DNA of 64,000 bases. Origin: JARRKC01 sp963723965 (lineage in GTDB: Bacteria; Acidobacteriota; UBA6911; RPQK01; JAPXNP01). Below the pieces are notes generated by a model that saw only the letters and a list, made by a program, of their open reading frames with translations, was not told where the DNA came from and ran no database searches. The first letter of the stretch is position 1. Each line of letters starts with the position of its first letter. Position numbers and translations under genes: made by a program. The stretch is taken from the NCBI GenBank assembly GCA_963723965.1, contig CAVRSV010000004.1, positions 24,913 through 88,912 of the forward strand. The letters are read 5' to 3'. Of the stretch, positions 17,340 through 25,810 are shown piece after piece.

Positions 17340-18344
17340 ATGGTTCTGTCGCGGTTCACGAACGGAAAACACAAGGGCTGGATCGAGCCTTCGCTTCGTC
17401 TCCCCGAAGGCCTGCTGGAGGATCCGGCATCCGCTGCCGACCTGGACGGGGCCGAGACTCTGCTCGACTGCCGGGGACGCAAGATCTATCGGGTCCTGCT
17501 CGAGCGGGCAGGCCGACGGGCGCCCTGCTTCGTCTATCTCTTCCAGAACAGCTCGCTCAACCGTTCCTTGCGCCGCAGCTACGCCGCCCACATCCTGCGC
17601 ATGTCGCAACTGCTGCACGAGGCCGGATTCGACACGCTCGAAGTGCTGGCCGCCTTTCGACCCAAATGGCAGTTTCTGAACTGGTCGAGCTTCCTGGTGG
17701 CCGCCGAGATCGAATCCGTTCAGGAATTACCCTCGACGGGCCGGCATGTCTACCAGCTGCACAGCTGGGCCGACTTCACCCGCGCCATTGCATCGGCGGT
17801 GGCCACCAGTCTGGCCGAACTGCACGAGAGGGGGTTCGTGCACGGAGATCTGAAAACGCGTCACATCCTGACCCGGCGCAACGGCGGCAGCAGCCCTCCC
17901 CAGGTCCTGTTCGTCGATCTCGAAAAGACCAAGCGGCTTCCCTCCGGCCTGAGCCGCCTGCACGACTTCTTCGCCGCCCGCGATCTGATCCAGTTGCTGG
18001 CGTCGCTCCCGACCGAGATGGACGGACATACGATGGAGCCGAAGCGGGACCATTTCGTCGACGAGTATTTTCGGGCCCGACGGATCTCGCCCTTCCGACG
18101 ACGCGTGATCTCCCGGCTGCTCCGGCTGTACGAGCCCGGAGGCGGACTCAGACAGGGGGAAACCGTTTTCGGGTGCCTCACGAGCTCGCTGCTCCATCGC
18201 GTCGCCGGCCGGGATCGACGGGGGGAGTTCGAACCCCTTCCCCGGGGGACCGGCCCGTCCCGCCGCGACAGGATCTGGGATGTCCGGCCCGGGGTCGTGG
18301 GAGGAGTCTCGAAATCGGAGGCCGAGGGGCGGCTCGAGGAATAG
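17340..18344 (+). CDS. Kdo/WaaP-family kinase-like protein
   Basis: A 334-residue protein resembling lipopolysaccharide core kinases (WaaP/InaA/Kdo kinase). The catalytic loop FVHGDLKTRHIL near residues 165-176 and the metal-binding Asp in VLFVDLEKTKRL near 190-201 fit the family, as does the N-terminal lobe with YRVLLERAG. Such enzymes phosphorylate heptose or Kdo in the LPS inner core at the cytoplasmic membrane. It is the only rightward gene in this part, divergent from two glycosyltransferases and convergent with the wzt gene. A TAAGAT hexamer 8 nt before ATG hints at a leaderless transcript. Confidence 0.8.
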   Translation: MVLSRFTNGKHKGWIEPSLRLPEGLLEDPASAADLDGAETLLDCRGRKIYRVLLERAGRRAPCFVYLFQNSSLNRSLRRSYAAHILRMSQLLHEAGFDTLEVLAAFRPKWQFLNWSSFLVAAEIESVQELPSTGRHVYQLHSWADFTRAIASAVATSLAELHERGFVHGDLKTRHILTRRNGGSSPPQVLFVDLEKTKRLPSGLSRLHDFFAARDLIQLLASLPTEMDGHTMEPKRDHFVDEYFRARRISPFRRRVISRLLRLYEPGGGLRQGETVFGCLTSSLLHRVAGRDRRGEFEPLPRGTGPSRRDRIWDVRPGVVGGVSKSEAEGRLEE

Positions 18345-18407
18345 CTGCGGCACCGGGGCGGCCGCCGGGCCTTGCGCACCCTTCGAAGAACCAGCCGAAT
18401 CCCCGGA

Positions 18408-19691
18408 TCACACCCCGAAACGGCGAAACCTGACCGCAAAGGGGATCTTCATCATTCCGTAGACGAGTCCGGTCTCGACCACGTTGACGATATAGGCGTT
18501 GTCGATCCAGTCATCGATCCGGTGTTCCCAGATGGTCCCCCGGGCCGCCGCCGGAGAGATCGAATAGCTTCCCGGTCTGAGCGGGGGGACGGTCCAGCGG
18601 AACCCGACGGTCATGGTCTCCCCGGGGCGGGCGTCGGGGAGGTCCACTCCCTCGAAGGAGGAGTTGGTCGCACAGATTTCCTGTCCCATCCGATCCCGGA
18701 TCGTCACACCGACGATGGGATTCCGGGTCGGCTTCTTGAAATGGACACTCACCAGTAAATGGAGCTCTTCTCCCGCCCGCAGGTCCGTGACCACCCGCCC
18801 TTCCGGGGAGCGCAGGAGAATCCCGATGATCTCCGCGCCGCCTTCTCCGTAACGATTGTGGATGTAGGGAATCGTGCGGACGATCGGCAAACCCTCTTCC
18901 TCGTCGACGTTGACGCGGGCTTCCGGCTGCCCTTCCCGCGTTCTCTCGCGCTCGAAGACCAGAGCGTGATAGGCCTGCACCACCTCCTCCGGACTGGCGT
19001 CGAGCAGCTTCCTTCCCTGGTCGAGGAGGATGGCGCGATCGCAGAATTGAGCCAGGGCCTGCAGATCGTGGGTCACGAATAGAATCGTCTTCCCTTCCCG
19101 CTCGAGCTGACGGATCCGATTGATGCAGCGGTGCTGGAAGACCATGTCTCCCACGGCCAGCGCCTCGTCCACCAGCAGAATGTCCGGATCCACGTGGATG
19201 GCCACGGCAAAGGCAAGCCGAACGAACATGCCGCTGGAGAAGGTCTTGACCGGCTGATCGATGAACTCGCCGATTTCGGCGAAGTCGAGGATGTCGTCGA
19301 GGCGCGCCTCCATGGTCTCCCGGGAAAGGCCGCTGATGGCTCCGTTCATGAAGACGTTTTCCCGGCCGGTGAACTCCGGATTGAAGCCGGCACCCAGTTC
19401 GAGCAGGGCGGCCACACTCCCCTCGATGAAGCAGTCACCCCGACTCTGTCGGAGGATGCCGGCCACGATCTGCAGCAACGTACTCTTGCCGGAGCCGTTC
19501 TGACCGACGATTCCCAGGGTGGTTCCCTGTTCCACGGTCAGGTCGATGTCCTGAAGGGCCCAGAACTCCCGATGAAAGGACTTGCGACGCAGCGTCAGCA
19601 TCTCCAACAGCTTCCGGCTGGGGGAATCGTAGATCGGATATTTCTTGGAGACCCGCTCGAGGCGAATCACCGTCTGCGGACTAGAGGACAT
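18408..19691 (-). CDS. wzt: Polysaccharide ABC exporter ATPase (first copy)
   Basis: A 427-residue Wzt. The nucleotide-binding domain covers about 1-245, with Walker A GQNGSGKST near residue 59, the signature FSSGMFVRLAFA and Walker B DILLVDEALAVGD. The C-terminal domain (about 280-427) is the Wzt-type carbohydrate-binding beta-sandwich that recognises the end of an O-antigen chain (VTIRDRMGQEICATNSSFEG). It overlaps the upstream permease gene by 11 bp, so the two are one export unit. A second, diverged pair lies at 36.1-38.1 kb, implying two export substrates. Confidence 0.93.
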   Translation of the reverse strand: MSSSPQTVIRLERVSKKYPIYDSPSRKLLEMLTLRRKSFHREFWALQDIDLTVEQGTTLGIVGQNGSGKSTLLQIVAGILRQSRGDCFIEGSVAALLELGAGFNPEFTGRENVFMNGAISGLSRETMEARLDDILDFAEIGEFIDQPVKTFSSGMFVRLAFAVAIHVDPDILLVDEALAVGDMVFQHRCINRIRQLEREGKTILFVTHDLQALAQFCDRAILLDQGRKLLDASPEEVVQAYHALVFERERTREGQPEARVNVDEEEGLPIVRTIPYIHNRYGEGGAEIIGILLRSPEGRVVTDLRAGEELHLLVSVHFKKPTRNPIVGVTIRDRMGQEICATNSSFEGVDLPDARPGETMTVGFRWTVPPLRPGSYSISPAAARGTIWEHRIDDWIDNAYIVNVVETGLVYGMMKIPFAVRFRRFGV

Positions 19692-20505
19692 CGACGAATT
19701 CTCTCTTGGTGTTGCGGAAGACGAGGCCGCCCACGACGAAACAAGCCGCCGCCATCAGCCAGAGGCCGCCTACGGTTGCCGCCGACGGCAGGATTCCCTC
19801 CAGCAGGCAGTCGCGATACCCCTGGACGACAAAGGACAGCGGGTTGAGGCTCATGAGGGGACGCAGTCCCTGAGGCACCCGGTCCACGGAGTAGAAGATC
19901 GGTGTGAACCAGAACCAGAAAACGAGAACCACCGTGAGGATCTGGGAGGTGTCCCGCAAGAACACCTGCAGCGACGCCAGCAGCCAACCGAGGCCCAGAC
20001 CCAGGACCATGAGGGGGAGAAGATAGAGCGGTAACAGCACGACGGTCCAGGGCAGCACTCCCATGACGATGAGAACCACCGCCAGGACCATGACTCCGAT
20101 CAGATGGAACACCAGATTCGAGAGGGTGATGGAGACCGGCAGGATCTCCGACGGAAAGACCGTCTTGCGGATCAGGTTGGCGTTGTCGATCACCGCCGTG
20201 CAGCTGCGCAGGACGGTGTCCTGAAAGTAGAGCCAGGGGAGGATCCCGCAGAACAGGAAGACGGCGAAATTGTCGGTGGCGGTGCTCTGCGGTCGAATGT
20301 CGAAGACGATGGAGAAGACGAAGGTGTAGGAGATGAGGAGGATCAGGGGATGGATGATGGACCAGAAGAAACCCATGAACGAGCCCACGTACCGGATCTT
20401 CAGATCCCGGACAACGAAATTCCAGATCAGGTTCCGCTGCAGCAGGAGCTTGCGCGCGAAGTTCGTCGAAATCTGCAGGGCGGCGTTCCTAGCTGGCGAT
20501 TCCAT
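19681..20505 (-). CDS. wzm: Polysaccharide ABC exporter permease (first copy)
   Basis: A 274-residue inner-membrane permease of the ABC-2/Wzm type with six predicted membrane helices. LIWNFVVRDLKIRYVGSFMGFFWSIIHPL is the family N-terminal region (amphipathic helix plus first membrane span), and the C-terminal half has VDRVPQGLRPLMSLNPL before the last helices. The ATG at 20505 is chosen for GAGG 9 nt upstream; another in-frame ATG lies at 20520. The start overlaps the preceding glycosyltransferase by 17 bp. With the downstream ATPase it exports lipid-linked glycan to the periplasmic face. Confidence 0.92.
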   Translation of the reverse strand: MESPARNAALQISTNFARKLLLQRNLIWNFVVRDLKIRYVGSFMGFFWSIIHPLILLISYTFVFSIVFDIRPQSTATDNFAVFLFCGILPWLYFQDTVLRSCTAVIDNANLIRKTVFPSEILPVSITLSNLVFHLIGVMVLAVVLIVMGVLPWTVVLLPLYLLPLMVLGLGLGWLLASLQVFLRDTSQILTVVLVFWFWFTPIFYSVDRVPQGLRPLMSLNPLSFVVQGYRDCLLEGILPSAATVGGLWLMAAACFVVGGLVFRNTKREFVDVL

Positions 20506-21592
20506 CGAAAAGAGCCTCATAGCGATCGGTGACGCACTCCCAATCGTAGCGGGCACACACCCGTTCCACGGCCCGCTCCGCCATTCCCTCCCACTCGGGC
20601 GTCGGAACGACGGCGCGGCGCAGGAGACGGGCCAGTGCCGAACGATCCGAGAAGTCGCAGAACAGTGCGCAGTCCTCCGCGACCTCATGATTCTCCGGGG
20701 TATCGTGAACCACCGCCAGAGCGCCCGCGCCCATGGCCTCGATCAGCGCCGGGTGGGTTCCGCCGACCTCGGTGGCATGCAGGTAACAGCTGCAATGGGA
20801 GAGGAGCTCCCGATAGCCCCGTCCGTAGATCGCCCCCGGCATCCGGATGTTGCCGCCGGCGGCACGCCGCCTGAGATCTTCGATGTAGCGGTGGCTGTAC
20901 GGCGCATCCCCGACCAGAACCAGGGGCTGTTCCAGCTCGGCCTCGAGGCAGGCGTCGATGACCAGATGGGCGTTGTTTTCCGGCTCCAGGCGGCTCACGT
21001 ACAGAAGATACTCCCGTGGACGGACTCCCAGTCGATCGAGCATGTCCGTCGTCGTGCGGCACACCGTCGATGCACCGTACGGAATGAACTCGGAATCCCG
21101 GCCATAGCGATCCTGATAGTAACGCTGAATCGTCCGGGCGTCAGTCACGATCCGGTGCGGGAACAGGGTGGCCAGCCGCTCGCTGAGGAGGTAGTAGCCG
21201 CGCCCCCACCGATTCCACTTCTTTCGTTTTCGTTCGACTCCATCGACGTTCAGCACGACCCGACGCCCCGCCAACCGCGGCAACAGACAGGCAAATGCCG
21301 TAGCAGCATTGCAGAACAGGACGACATCGAAGCGGCGGAACAGCAGATCGACTCCGGTCAATGCGGCGTGGCTGACCGTTTCGAGATACTTGTTTCGGAT
21401 CGCCGGCAGCGTCCGGAGCCGGACTCCTTCGTACTCCCGCACGCGCGCATCGACGTAATGACTCCGGCCGTAGACCGTCACCCGGTGGCCGCGCTGCACC
21501 AGGCGGCGCGAGAGCTCTTCGGCAAAGGTCTCGAATCCGCCGTAGTTGGCGGGGATGCCGCGGGTTCCAGCGATGGCGATATCCAGAGACAT
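20489..21592 (-). CDS. GT4 glycosyltransferase with DUF1972 domain
   Basis: A 367-residue GT-B enzyme. The N-terminal DUF1972 domain carries the hallmark GTRGIPANYGGFETFAEEL. The C-terminal GT4 domain contains YLLYVSRLEPENNAHLVIDA and the donor-binding region EVGGTHPALIEAMGAGALAV with the conserved E-x7-E. Homologues are often rhamnosyltransferases acting early in polysaccharide assembly. It sits directly upstream of wzm and 66 bp after the O-antigen ligase-like gene, probably in one operon. Confidence 0.9.
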   Translation of the reverse strand: MSLDIAIAGTRGIPANYGGFETFAEELSRRLVQRGHRVTVYGRSHYVDARVREYEGVRLRTLPAIRNKYLETVSHAALTGVDLLFRRFDVVLFCNAATAFACLLPRLAGRRVVLNVDGVERKRKKWNRWGRGYYLLSERLATLFPHRIVTDARTIQRYYQDRYGRDSEFIPYGASTVCRTTTDMLDRLGVRPREYLLYVSRLEPENNAHLVIDACLEAELEQPLVLVGDAPYSHRYIEDLRRRAAGGNIRMPGAIYGRGYRELLSHCSCYLHATEVGGTHPALIEAMGAGALAVVHDTPENHEVAEDCALFCDFSDRSALARLLRRAVVPTPEWEGMAERAVERVCARYDWECVTDRYEALFDGIAS

Positions 21593-21657
21593 GGGCGAGG
21601 TGCCTGGGACCGAGCCTACCGATTCCACCGATCCGGAGAGCCCCTGCACGAAGGGTC

Positions 21658-22896
21658 TCAAGCGCCCGCTTCGCCCGGCTCGGTTCGCCGGCTCAGGGCG
21701 TACGGGACCGTGATGACGAAGAAAAGCAGCACTGCGATCTCCGAGTCGCCGAAATTATATTCGAACAGTCCCATCAATTGAACGGAGACCACGACGGCCA
21801 GGGCGGCATGGGCGAGGAAACGCAGCAGTTCGTCCTCCGACCTCCGGAACCTCCACAGGTCGAGGAGCACCCGGATCCAGAGACCGAGCCAGATCAGGAG
21901 CACCGGGATTCCCAGCTCGGCGGCGATCTGAAGCACGTTGTTGTGCAGGTGCTGGAACAGCTCGGACGGAAATCCGTCGCCGCCCTTCAGCTGCAGGGCC
22001 GTCCGCTGGACGAGCCGGGGACCGACTCCGGTCCAGGGGTGCAGACGAATCATCTCGAGACCGGTCTCGGCCAACTCCAGCCGCCCGCGCGTGGTTGTGT
22101 CGTTGAGGTTGAATCCGGAATAGAAGCGGTCTTTGAATCGGGCGGGCGAAAGGGCAAACAGGAGCACCAGCACCAGGAGACCGGGAAGGACCAGACGAAA
22201 GTGCCTCAGCGCCAGCAAGAGCGCGATCCCCCCGGCCAGTCCGATCCAGGCACTGCGGGTCATGGTCAGCAGACAGGCCAGCACGAGCACGACCAGCACG
22301 GACCACAGAGACAGGCGCAGCCACTTCCAGTCCTCGGCCCGGCGACGGCGAAAGAGCAGCCAGGCTGCGACGACCACCGACAAGATCATCACCTGCCCGG
22401 AGAAAGTCATCCAATGGCTCATGAAACCGTCGATGCGGTGCATGAGATCGATCTTCTTGAACCAGAAGTACTGGCCCAGGGCCCAGGTCGCGCTCGCACC
22501 GCCGACCCCGATGGTCCAGAACAGCGCCTTCTCGATCTGCCGGCGCGTGACCGAGCCGAAGAAGAGAAAGATCCCGAAGAACTTGACGAATTTCTCCAGA
22601 TAACGGAGGCTGACGGTCACCTCGGGAGAGAAGGCGACGGCCACCACGCCACCCGCCAGAAAGGCCAGCAGCCAGGGATAGAAAGACGGCAGTCCCACGC
22701 TGAACCGCCTCGATCGGACCCCGTCCCAGATCCAGCACACCAGGGCTCCGGCCCAGACCAATCCCGAGGCGAAGATCGAAACGAGCGTCAGGACGACGGC
22801 CGCACAGATCAGCGGCGCCACGAGTTCGCCGGGTTCCCAGGCTGTCGGTTCCCAGGCTCGGCTCCGGAGGGGCAAGATTCCTCTGTTAAGCGCCAC
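21658..22896 (-). CDS. O-antigen ligase/polymerase family protein
   Basis: A 412-residue polytopic membrane protein with about ten to eleven hydrophobic segments and the Wzy_C/WaaL signature: RSAWIGLAGG near the middle, GVGPRLVQRTA in the large periplasmic loop, then LHNNVLQIAAELGIPVLLIW with the catalytic-type His. It transfers or polymerises undecaprenol-linked glycan in the periplasm. The annotated start is GTG; a TTG 15 nt downstream has AGAGGA in front of it and may be the true start. The N-terminus contains a duplicated AWEP motif from a 12-bp tandem repeat. Confidence 0.85.
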   Translation of the reverse strand: MALNRGILPLRSRAWEPTAWEPGELVAPLICAAVVLTLVSIFASGLVWAGALVCWIWDGVRSRRFSVGLPSFYPWLLAFLAGGVVAVAFSPEVTVSLRYLEKFVKFFGIFLFFGSVTRRQIEKALFWTIGVGGASATWALGQYFWFKKIDLMHRIDGFMSHWMTFSGQVMILSVVVAAWLLFRRRRAEDWKWLRLSLWSVLVVLVLACLLTMTRSAWIGLAGGIALLLALRHFRLVLPGLLVLVLLFALSPARFKDRFYSGFNLNDTTTRGRLELAETGLEMIRLHPWTGVGPRLVQRTALQLKGGDGFPSELFQHLHNNVLQIAAELGIPVLLIWLGLWIRVLLDLWRFRRSEDELLRFLAHAALAVVVSVQLMGLFEYNFGDSEIAVLLFFVITVPYALSRRTEPGEAGA

Positions 22897-23006
22897 GCTG
22901 CACGATCCAACGACGTTGTGGAAAGCTCCCCCAGAAACCCCGTCAACCCGGTAAGTCTATGACAATCTCGGGGGAGAATCCAGGAAGGCCGGGGGCTGGG
23001 ATTTGA

Positions 23007-23090
23007 GACTTGAGATTTGAGATTTACGATTTGGAGCGCTCGCGCTCATTCTCCTCCAAATCGTAAATCTCAAATCTCAGATCTCAAGTC
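23007..23090. repeat. Inverted heptad arrays forming a long hairpin
   Basis: The left arm (23007-23036) is a 7-bp array with units like GATTTGA and GATTTAC. The right arm (23054-23090) is its inverted copy with one extra heptad (ATCTCAG). They pair over about 30 bp around a 17-bp loop. On the minus strand TGA recurs at 7-bp spacing right after the aminotransferase stop (23089-23091). It may act as a bidirectional terminator, though there is no U-tract. Confidence 0.75.
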
Positions 23091-24207
23091 AGAAGAACTC
23101 CCGGATTTCCCGGGCTACGCGGGCGGCCGTTTCTTTGGCGAGTCCGGGATACAGGGGCAGGCAGAGGACACGGTCGCACACTGCCTCGGCATTCGGGAAG
23201 TCCCCGCGCGTCAGCCCCAGATGCCCATAGGCCTCCATCAGGTGGATCGGGGTGGGGTAGATGATCCGCACATCGATGCCCCGCTCCCTGAGGAAGGCGA
23301 CCAGTTCGTCACGCCTCTCGGCCAGAACGGCCAGAACATGATAGACGTGGAGAAATCCCTCCGGAACCTTCTGAAAGCGAATGGCGGAGAGCGTTGCCAG
23401 TTCCTCCCGATAGACTTCCACGAGGCCCCGCCGCTCCTCATTCCAGGCCTCGATCCGCCGCAGCTTGAGGCTGAGAAGGCGGGCCTGCAAGGCATCCATC
23501 CGGGAGTTGAATCCCTCCAGCACGTGGGTATAGAGCTCGGTCTGGCCGTGATTCCGGAGCAGCCGAACCCGCTCGGCGAAGGCCGCATCCGATGATGTCA
23601 GGGCCCCGGCATCGCCGAAAGCTCCGAGGTTCTTCGACGGGTAGAAGCTGAACGCCGCGGCAGTTCCGAGGGCCCCCGCGCGGTGTTTCCCAATGGCAGC
23701 CCCATGGGCCTGGCAGGCGTCCTCGATGACGGCCAGCCCGTGGGCCTCCGCCACCTTGCCCAGCGCCGGCATGTCGGCCGGCAGACCGAAAATATGCACC
23801 GGAACCAGCGCCCGCGTTCGCCGGCTGACCTGCCCCTGCACCGATCCGGGAGATAAGGTGAAGGTCTCCGGATCGACGTCCGCCAGGACGAGACGCCCGA
23901 CCTGTCCGATCGCCTCGGCCGTGGCGATGAACGTGAACGGGGATGTGATCACCTCGTCGTCGGGTCCGATCCCCGCAGCCAGCAGGGCCAGCCGCAGCGC
24001 ATCCGTCCCGCTGTTGAGGGCCACACAGTGGCCCACGGCACAGAAATCGGCAAAATCGCGCTCGAATCGTGCGACGGCCGGGCCGCCGATGAACTGGTTG
24101 GCGGCCACCAACTCGCCGGCCGCGGCCAGAAAATCCCGGGAGACCTGCTCGGTCTGGTACGACAAGTCCAGGAAAGGAACTCTCTCCACTGCCACTTTCG
24201 CCGCCAT
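23089..24207 (-). CDS. DegT/DnrJ/EryC1 sugar aminotransferase
   Basis: A 372-residue PLP-dependent aminotransferase that converts keto-sugar nucleotides to amino sugars. It shows the family pattern: VPFLDLSYQ near the N-terminus, ALNSGTDALRLAL, DEVITSPFTFIATAEAI, VIEDACQAHGA (PLP-contacting Asp and His/Gln region) and the Schiff-base lysine in SFYPSKNLGAFGDAGAL near residue 185. The ATG at 24207 is preferred over one 6 nt upstream because GGAGGG is 7 nt away. It is divergent from lysA. The stop abuts the inverted heptad hairpin. Confidence 0.93.
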   Translation of the reverse strand: MAAKVAVERVPFLDLSYQTEQVSRDFLAAAGELVAANQFIGGPAVARFERDFADFCAVGHCVALNSGTDALRLALLAAGIGPDDEVITSPFTFIATAEAIGQVGRLVLADVDPETFTLSPGSVQGQVSRRTRALVPVHIFGLPADMPALGKVAEAHGLAVIEDACQAHGAAIGKHRAGALGTAAAFSFYPSKNLGAFGDAGALTSSDAAFAERVRLLRNHGQTELYTHVLEGFNSRMDALQARLLSLKLRRIEAWNEERRGLVEVYREELATLSAIRFQKVPEGFLHVYHVLAVLAERRDELVAFLRERGIDVRIIYPTPIHLMEAYGHLGLTRGDFPNAEAVCDRVLCLPLYPGLAKETAARVAREIREFF

Positions 24208-24303
24208 CTCCATTCCCTCCGAAGACCGCACCTCACTGCGACATCCTGTTGCGGAGGCGAATTCTAGCAGAATCCGCGAACGGGATGTTAAGATCCCGGT
24301 TTC

Positions 24304-25548
24304 ATGCGACCCGTCACACCTTTCGAATTCCGAGGCGGGAGTCTCTACTGCGATCAGGTGCCGCTCGAGCGCATCGCTCGTGATGTGGGCACTCCGTGCT
24401 ACGTCTACAGCCGCACCGCCGTCACCACCAATTTCGCGATCCTCGAACAGTCTTTCTCCGGCCTCGATCCGAAGATCTGCTATGCCGTCAAAGCCAACGC
24501 CAATCTGGCCGTCCTGGACATACTCGCACGGGAAGGCAGTTCCTTCGACATCGTATCGGGCGGCGAGCTCTACCGCCTGAACCGGCTCGGCGTCGAGCCG
24601 GAACGCGTCATCTTCAGCGGCGTCGGCAAAACGGAGAGCGAGATCGATGCCGCCATCGAACAGGGGATCTTCGCTCTGGTCGTGGAATCGGCCTCCGAGC
24701 TCGATCTCATTGCCGAGCGGGCGGGCGCCCGCAGTGTCCGGATCTTCCTGCGTGTCAATCCGGAGATCGACGCCGGGACCCACCCCTACATTTCCACCGG
24801 ACTTCGGCAGAACAAGTTCGGCATCGATCTGGCGGAACTGCCCGCGATCCTGGACTGCCTGCGTTCCCATCCGGCGCTGCAGCTGAGCGGGATCGGGTCC
24901 CACATCGGATCCCAGGTCCTGGATACCGAACCGTTCGTGGCCGCCTTCGCCAGGGTCCGGGAGCTCGCGGATGCGATCCGGACGCAGGGTTTCCCCGTCG
25001 CCTACCTCGATCTCGGCGGAGGCTTCGGGATTCCCTATCGCGACGAACCCCCCATCGATCTGGACACGCTTTCCAGGCAGATCGGGGAATTACGGGCGGA
25101 TTACGGAGTGGTGATGGAGCCGGGTCGCTTCATCGTCGGTCGAGCCGGACTCCTGCTCACCCGGGTGCTGCACTGGAAATCCAATCACGGCCGCAACTTT
25201 GCGGTTGTGGATGCCGCCATGAACGACCTGATCCGACCGGCCCTTTACGGCGCCTATCATGCCATCTGCCCGGTTCGGGAACGCCCCGCGAAAGTGAAAG
25301 CCGACGTGGTGGGACCGGTCTGCGAGTCCGCGGACTTTCTGGGGCGCGACCGGGATCTGCCTCGCCTCGAGCGCAACGACCTCCTGGCGGTCCTCGATGC
25401 AGGGGCCTATGGTTTCGTCTCCGCCTCCAACTACAACGCCCGTCCCCGCTGCGCCGAAGTGCTCGTCGAAGGAGACCGCTTTCGGGTCGTCCGCCGCCGG
25501 GAAACCAGCGAAGACCTCGTGGCCCTCGAGGAAGCGGGTCGGCCCTAG
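24304..25548 (+). CDS. lysA: Diaminopimelate decarboxylase
   Basis: A 414-residue fold-III PLP enzyme making L-lysine from meso-DAP. CYAVKANANLAVL near residue 62 contains the PLP lysine, IGSHIGSQ near 199 the phosphate-side His, LDLGGGFGIPY the glycine loop, VMEPGRFIVG the phosphate/substrate site, and VCESADFLG the CESxD active-site motif contributed across the dimer. Length is normal. A TAAGAT hexamer ends 9 nt before the ATG and no Shine-Dalgarno is visible, suggesting an almost leaderless mRNA. A tandem repeat region follows the stop. Confidence 0.94.
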   Translation: MRPVTPFEFRGGSLYCDQVPLERIARDVGTPCYVYSRTAVTTNFAILEQSFSGLDPKICYAVKANANLAVLDILAREGSSFDIVSGGELYRLNRLGVEPERVIFSGVGKTESEIDAAIEQGIFALVVESASELDLIAERAGARSVRIFLRVNPEIDAGTHPYISTGLRQNKFGIDLAELPAILDCLRSHPALQLSGIGSHIGSQVLDTEPFVAAFARVRELADAIRTQGFPVAYLDLGGGFGIPYRDEPPIDLDTLSRQIGELRADYGVVMEPGRFIVGRAGLLLTRVLHWKSNHGRNFAVVDAAMNDLIRPALYGAYHAICPVRERPAKVKADVVGPVCESADFLGRDRDLPRLERNDLLAVLDAGAYGFVSASNYNARPRCAEVLVEGDRFRVVRRRETSEDLVALEEAGRP

Positions 25549-25551
25549 ACA

Positions 25552-25662
25552 GCCAGCAAATCCCGCCGATTTCGCGAAGGGACCTTTGGCCAGCGAATCA
25601 CGCCAATTTCGCGAAGGGATCTTGGGCCAACGAATCTCGCCAATTTCGCGAAGGTCTTCATT
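25552..25662. repeat. Three tandem 37-bp repeats with distant inverted copies
   Basis: Units start at 25552, 25589 and 25626 (period 37). Each begins GCCA(G/A)C(A/G)AATC and contains CC(A/G)ATTTCGCGAAGG. Reverse-complement copies (TTGGCCAAAGGTCC and GATTCGCTGGC) occur at about 25755-25805, so the whole lysA downstream space could fold back. There are no unique spacers, so it is not a CRISPR array. Confidence 0.75.
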
Positions 25663-25810
25663 GCGCGGGAGATTTCGGAGGCTTTGGGACAGGCGGCTCC
25701 ACCGGCGAGCCGCCCCCGAACGCGGCCGCAGGCCACAGCCGGCTCCCCGAATCGCGAGATTCGCGGGATTCGTTGGCCAAAGGTCCATTCGCGGGATTCG
25801 CTGGCGCGCC

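Noticed and set aside
25552..25662. CRISPR array
   Set aside because: Units are contiguous at 37-bp period with no spacers, and no cas gene is near.
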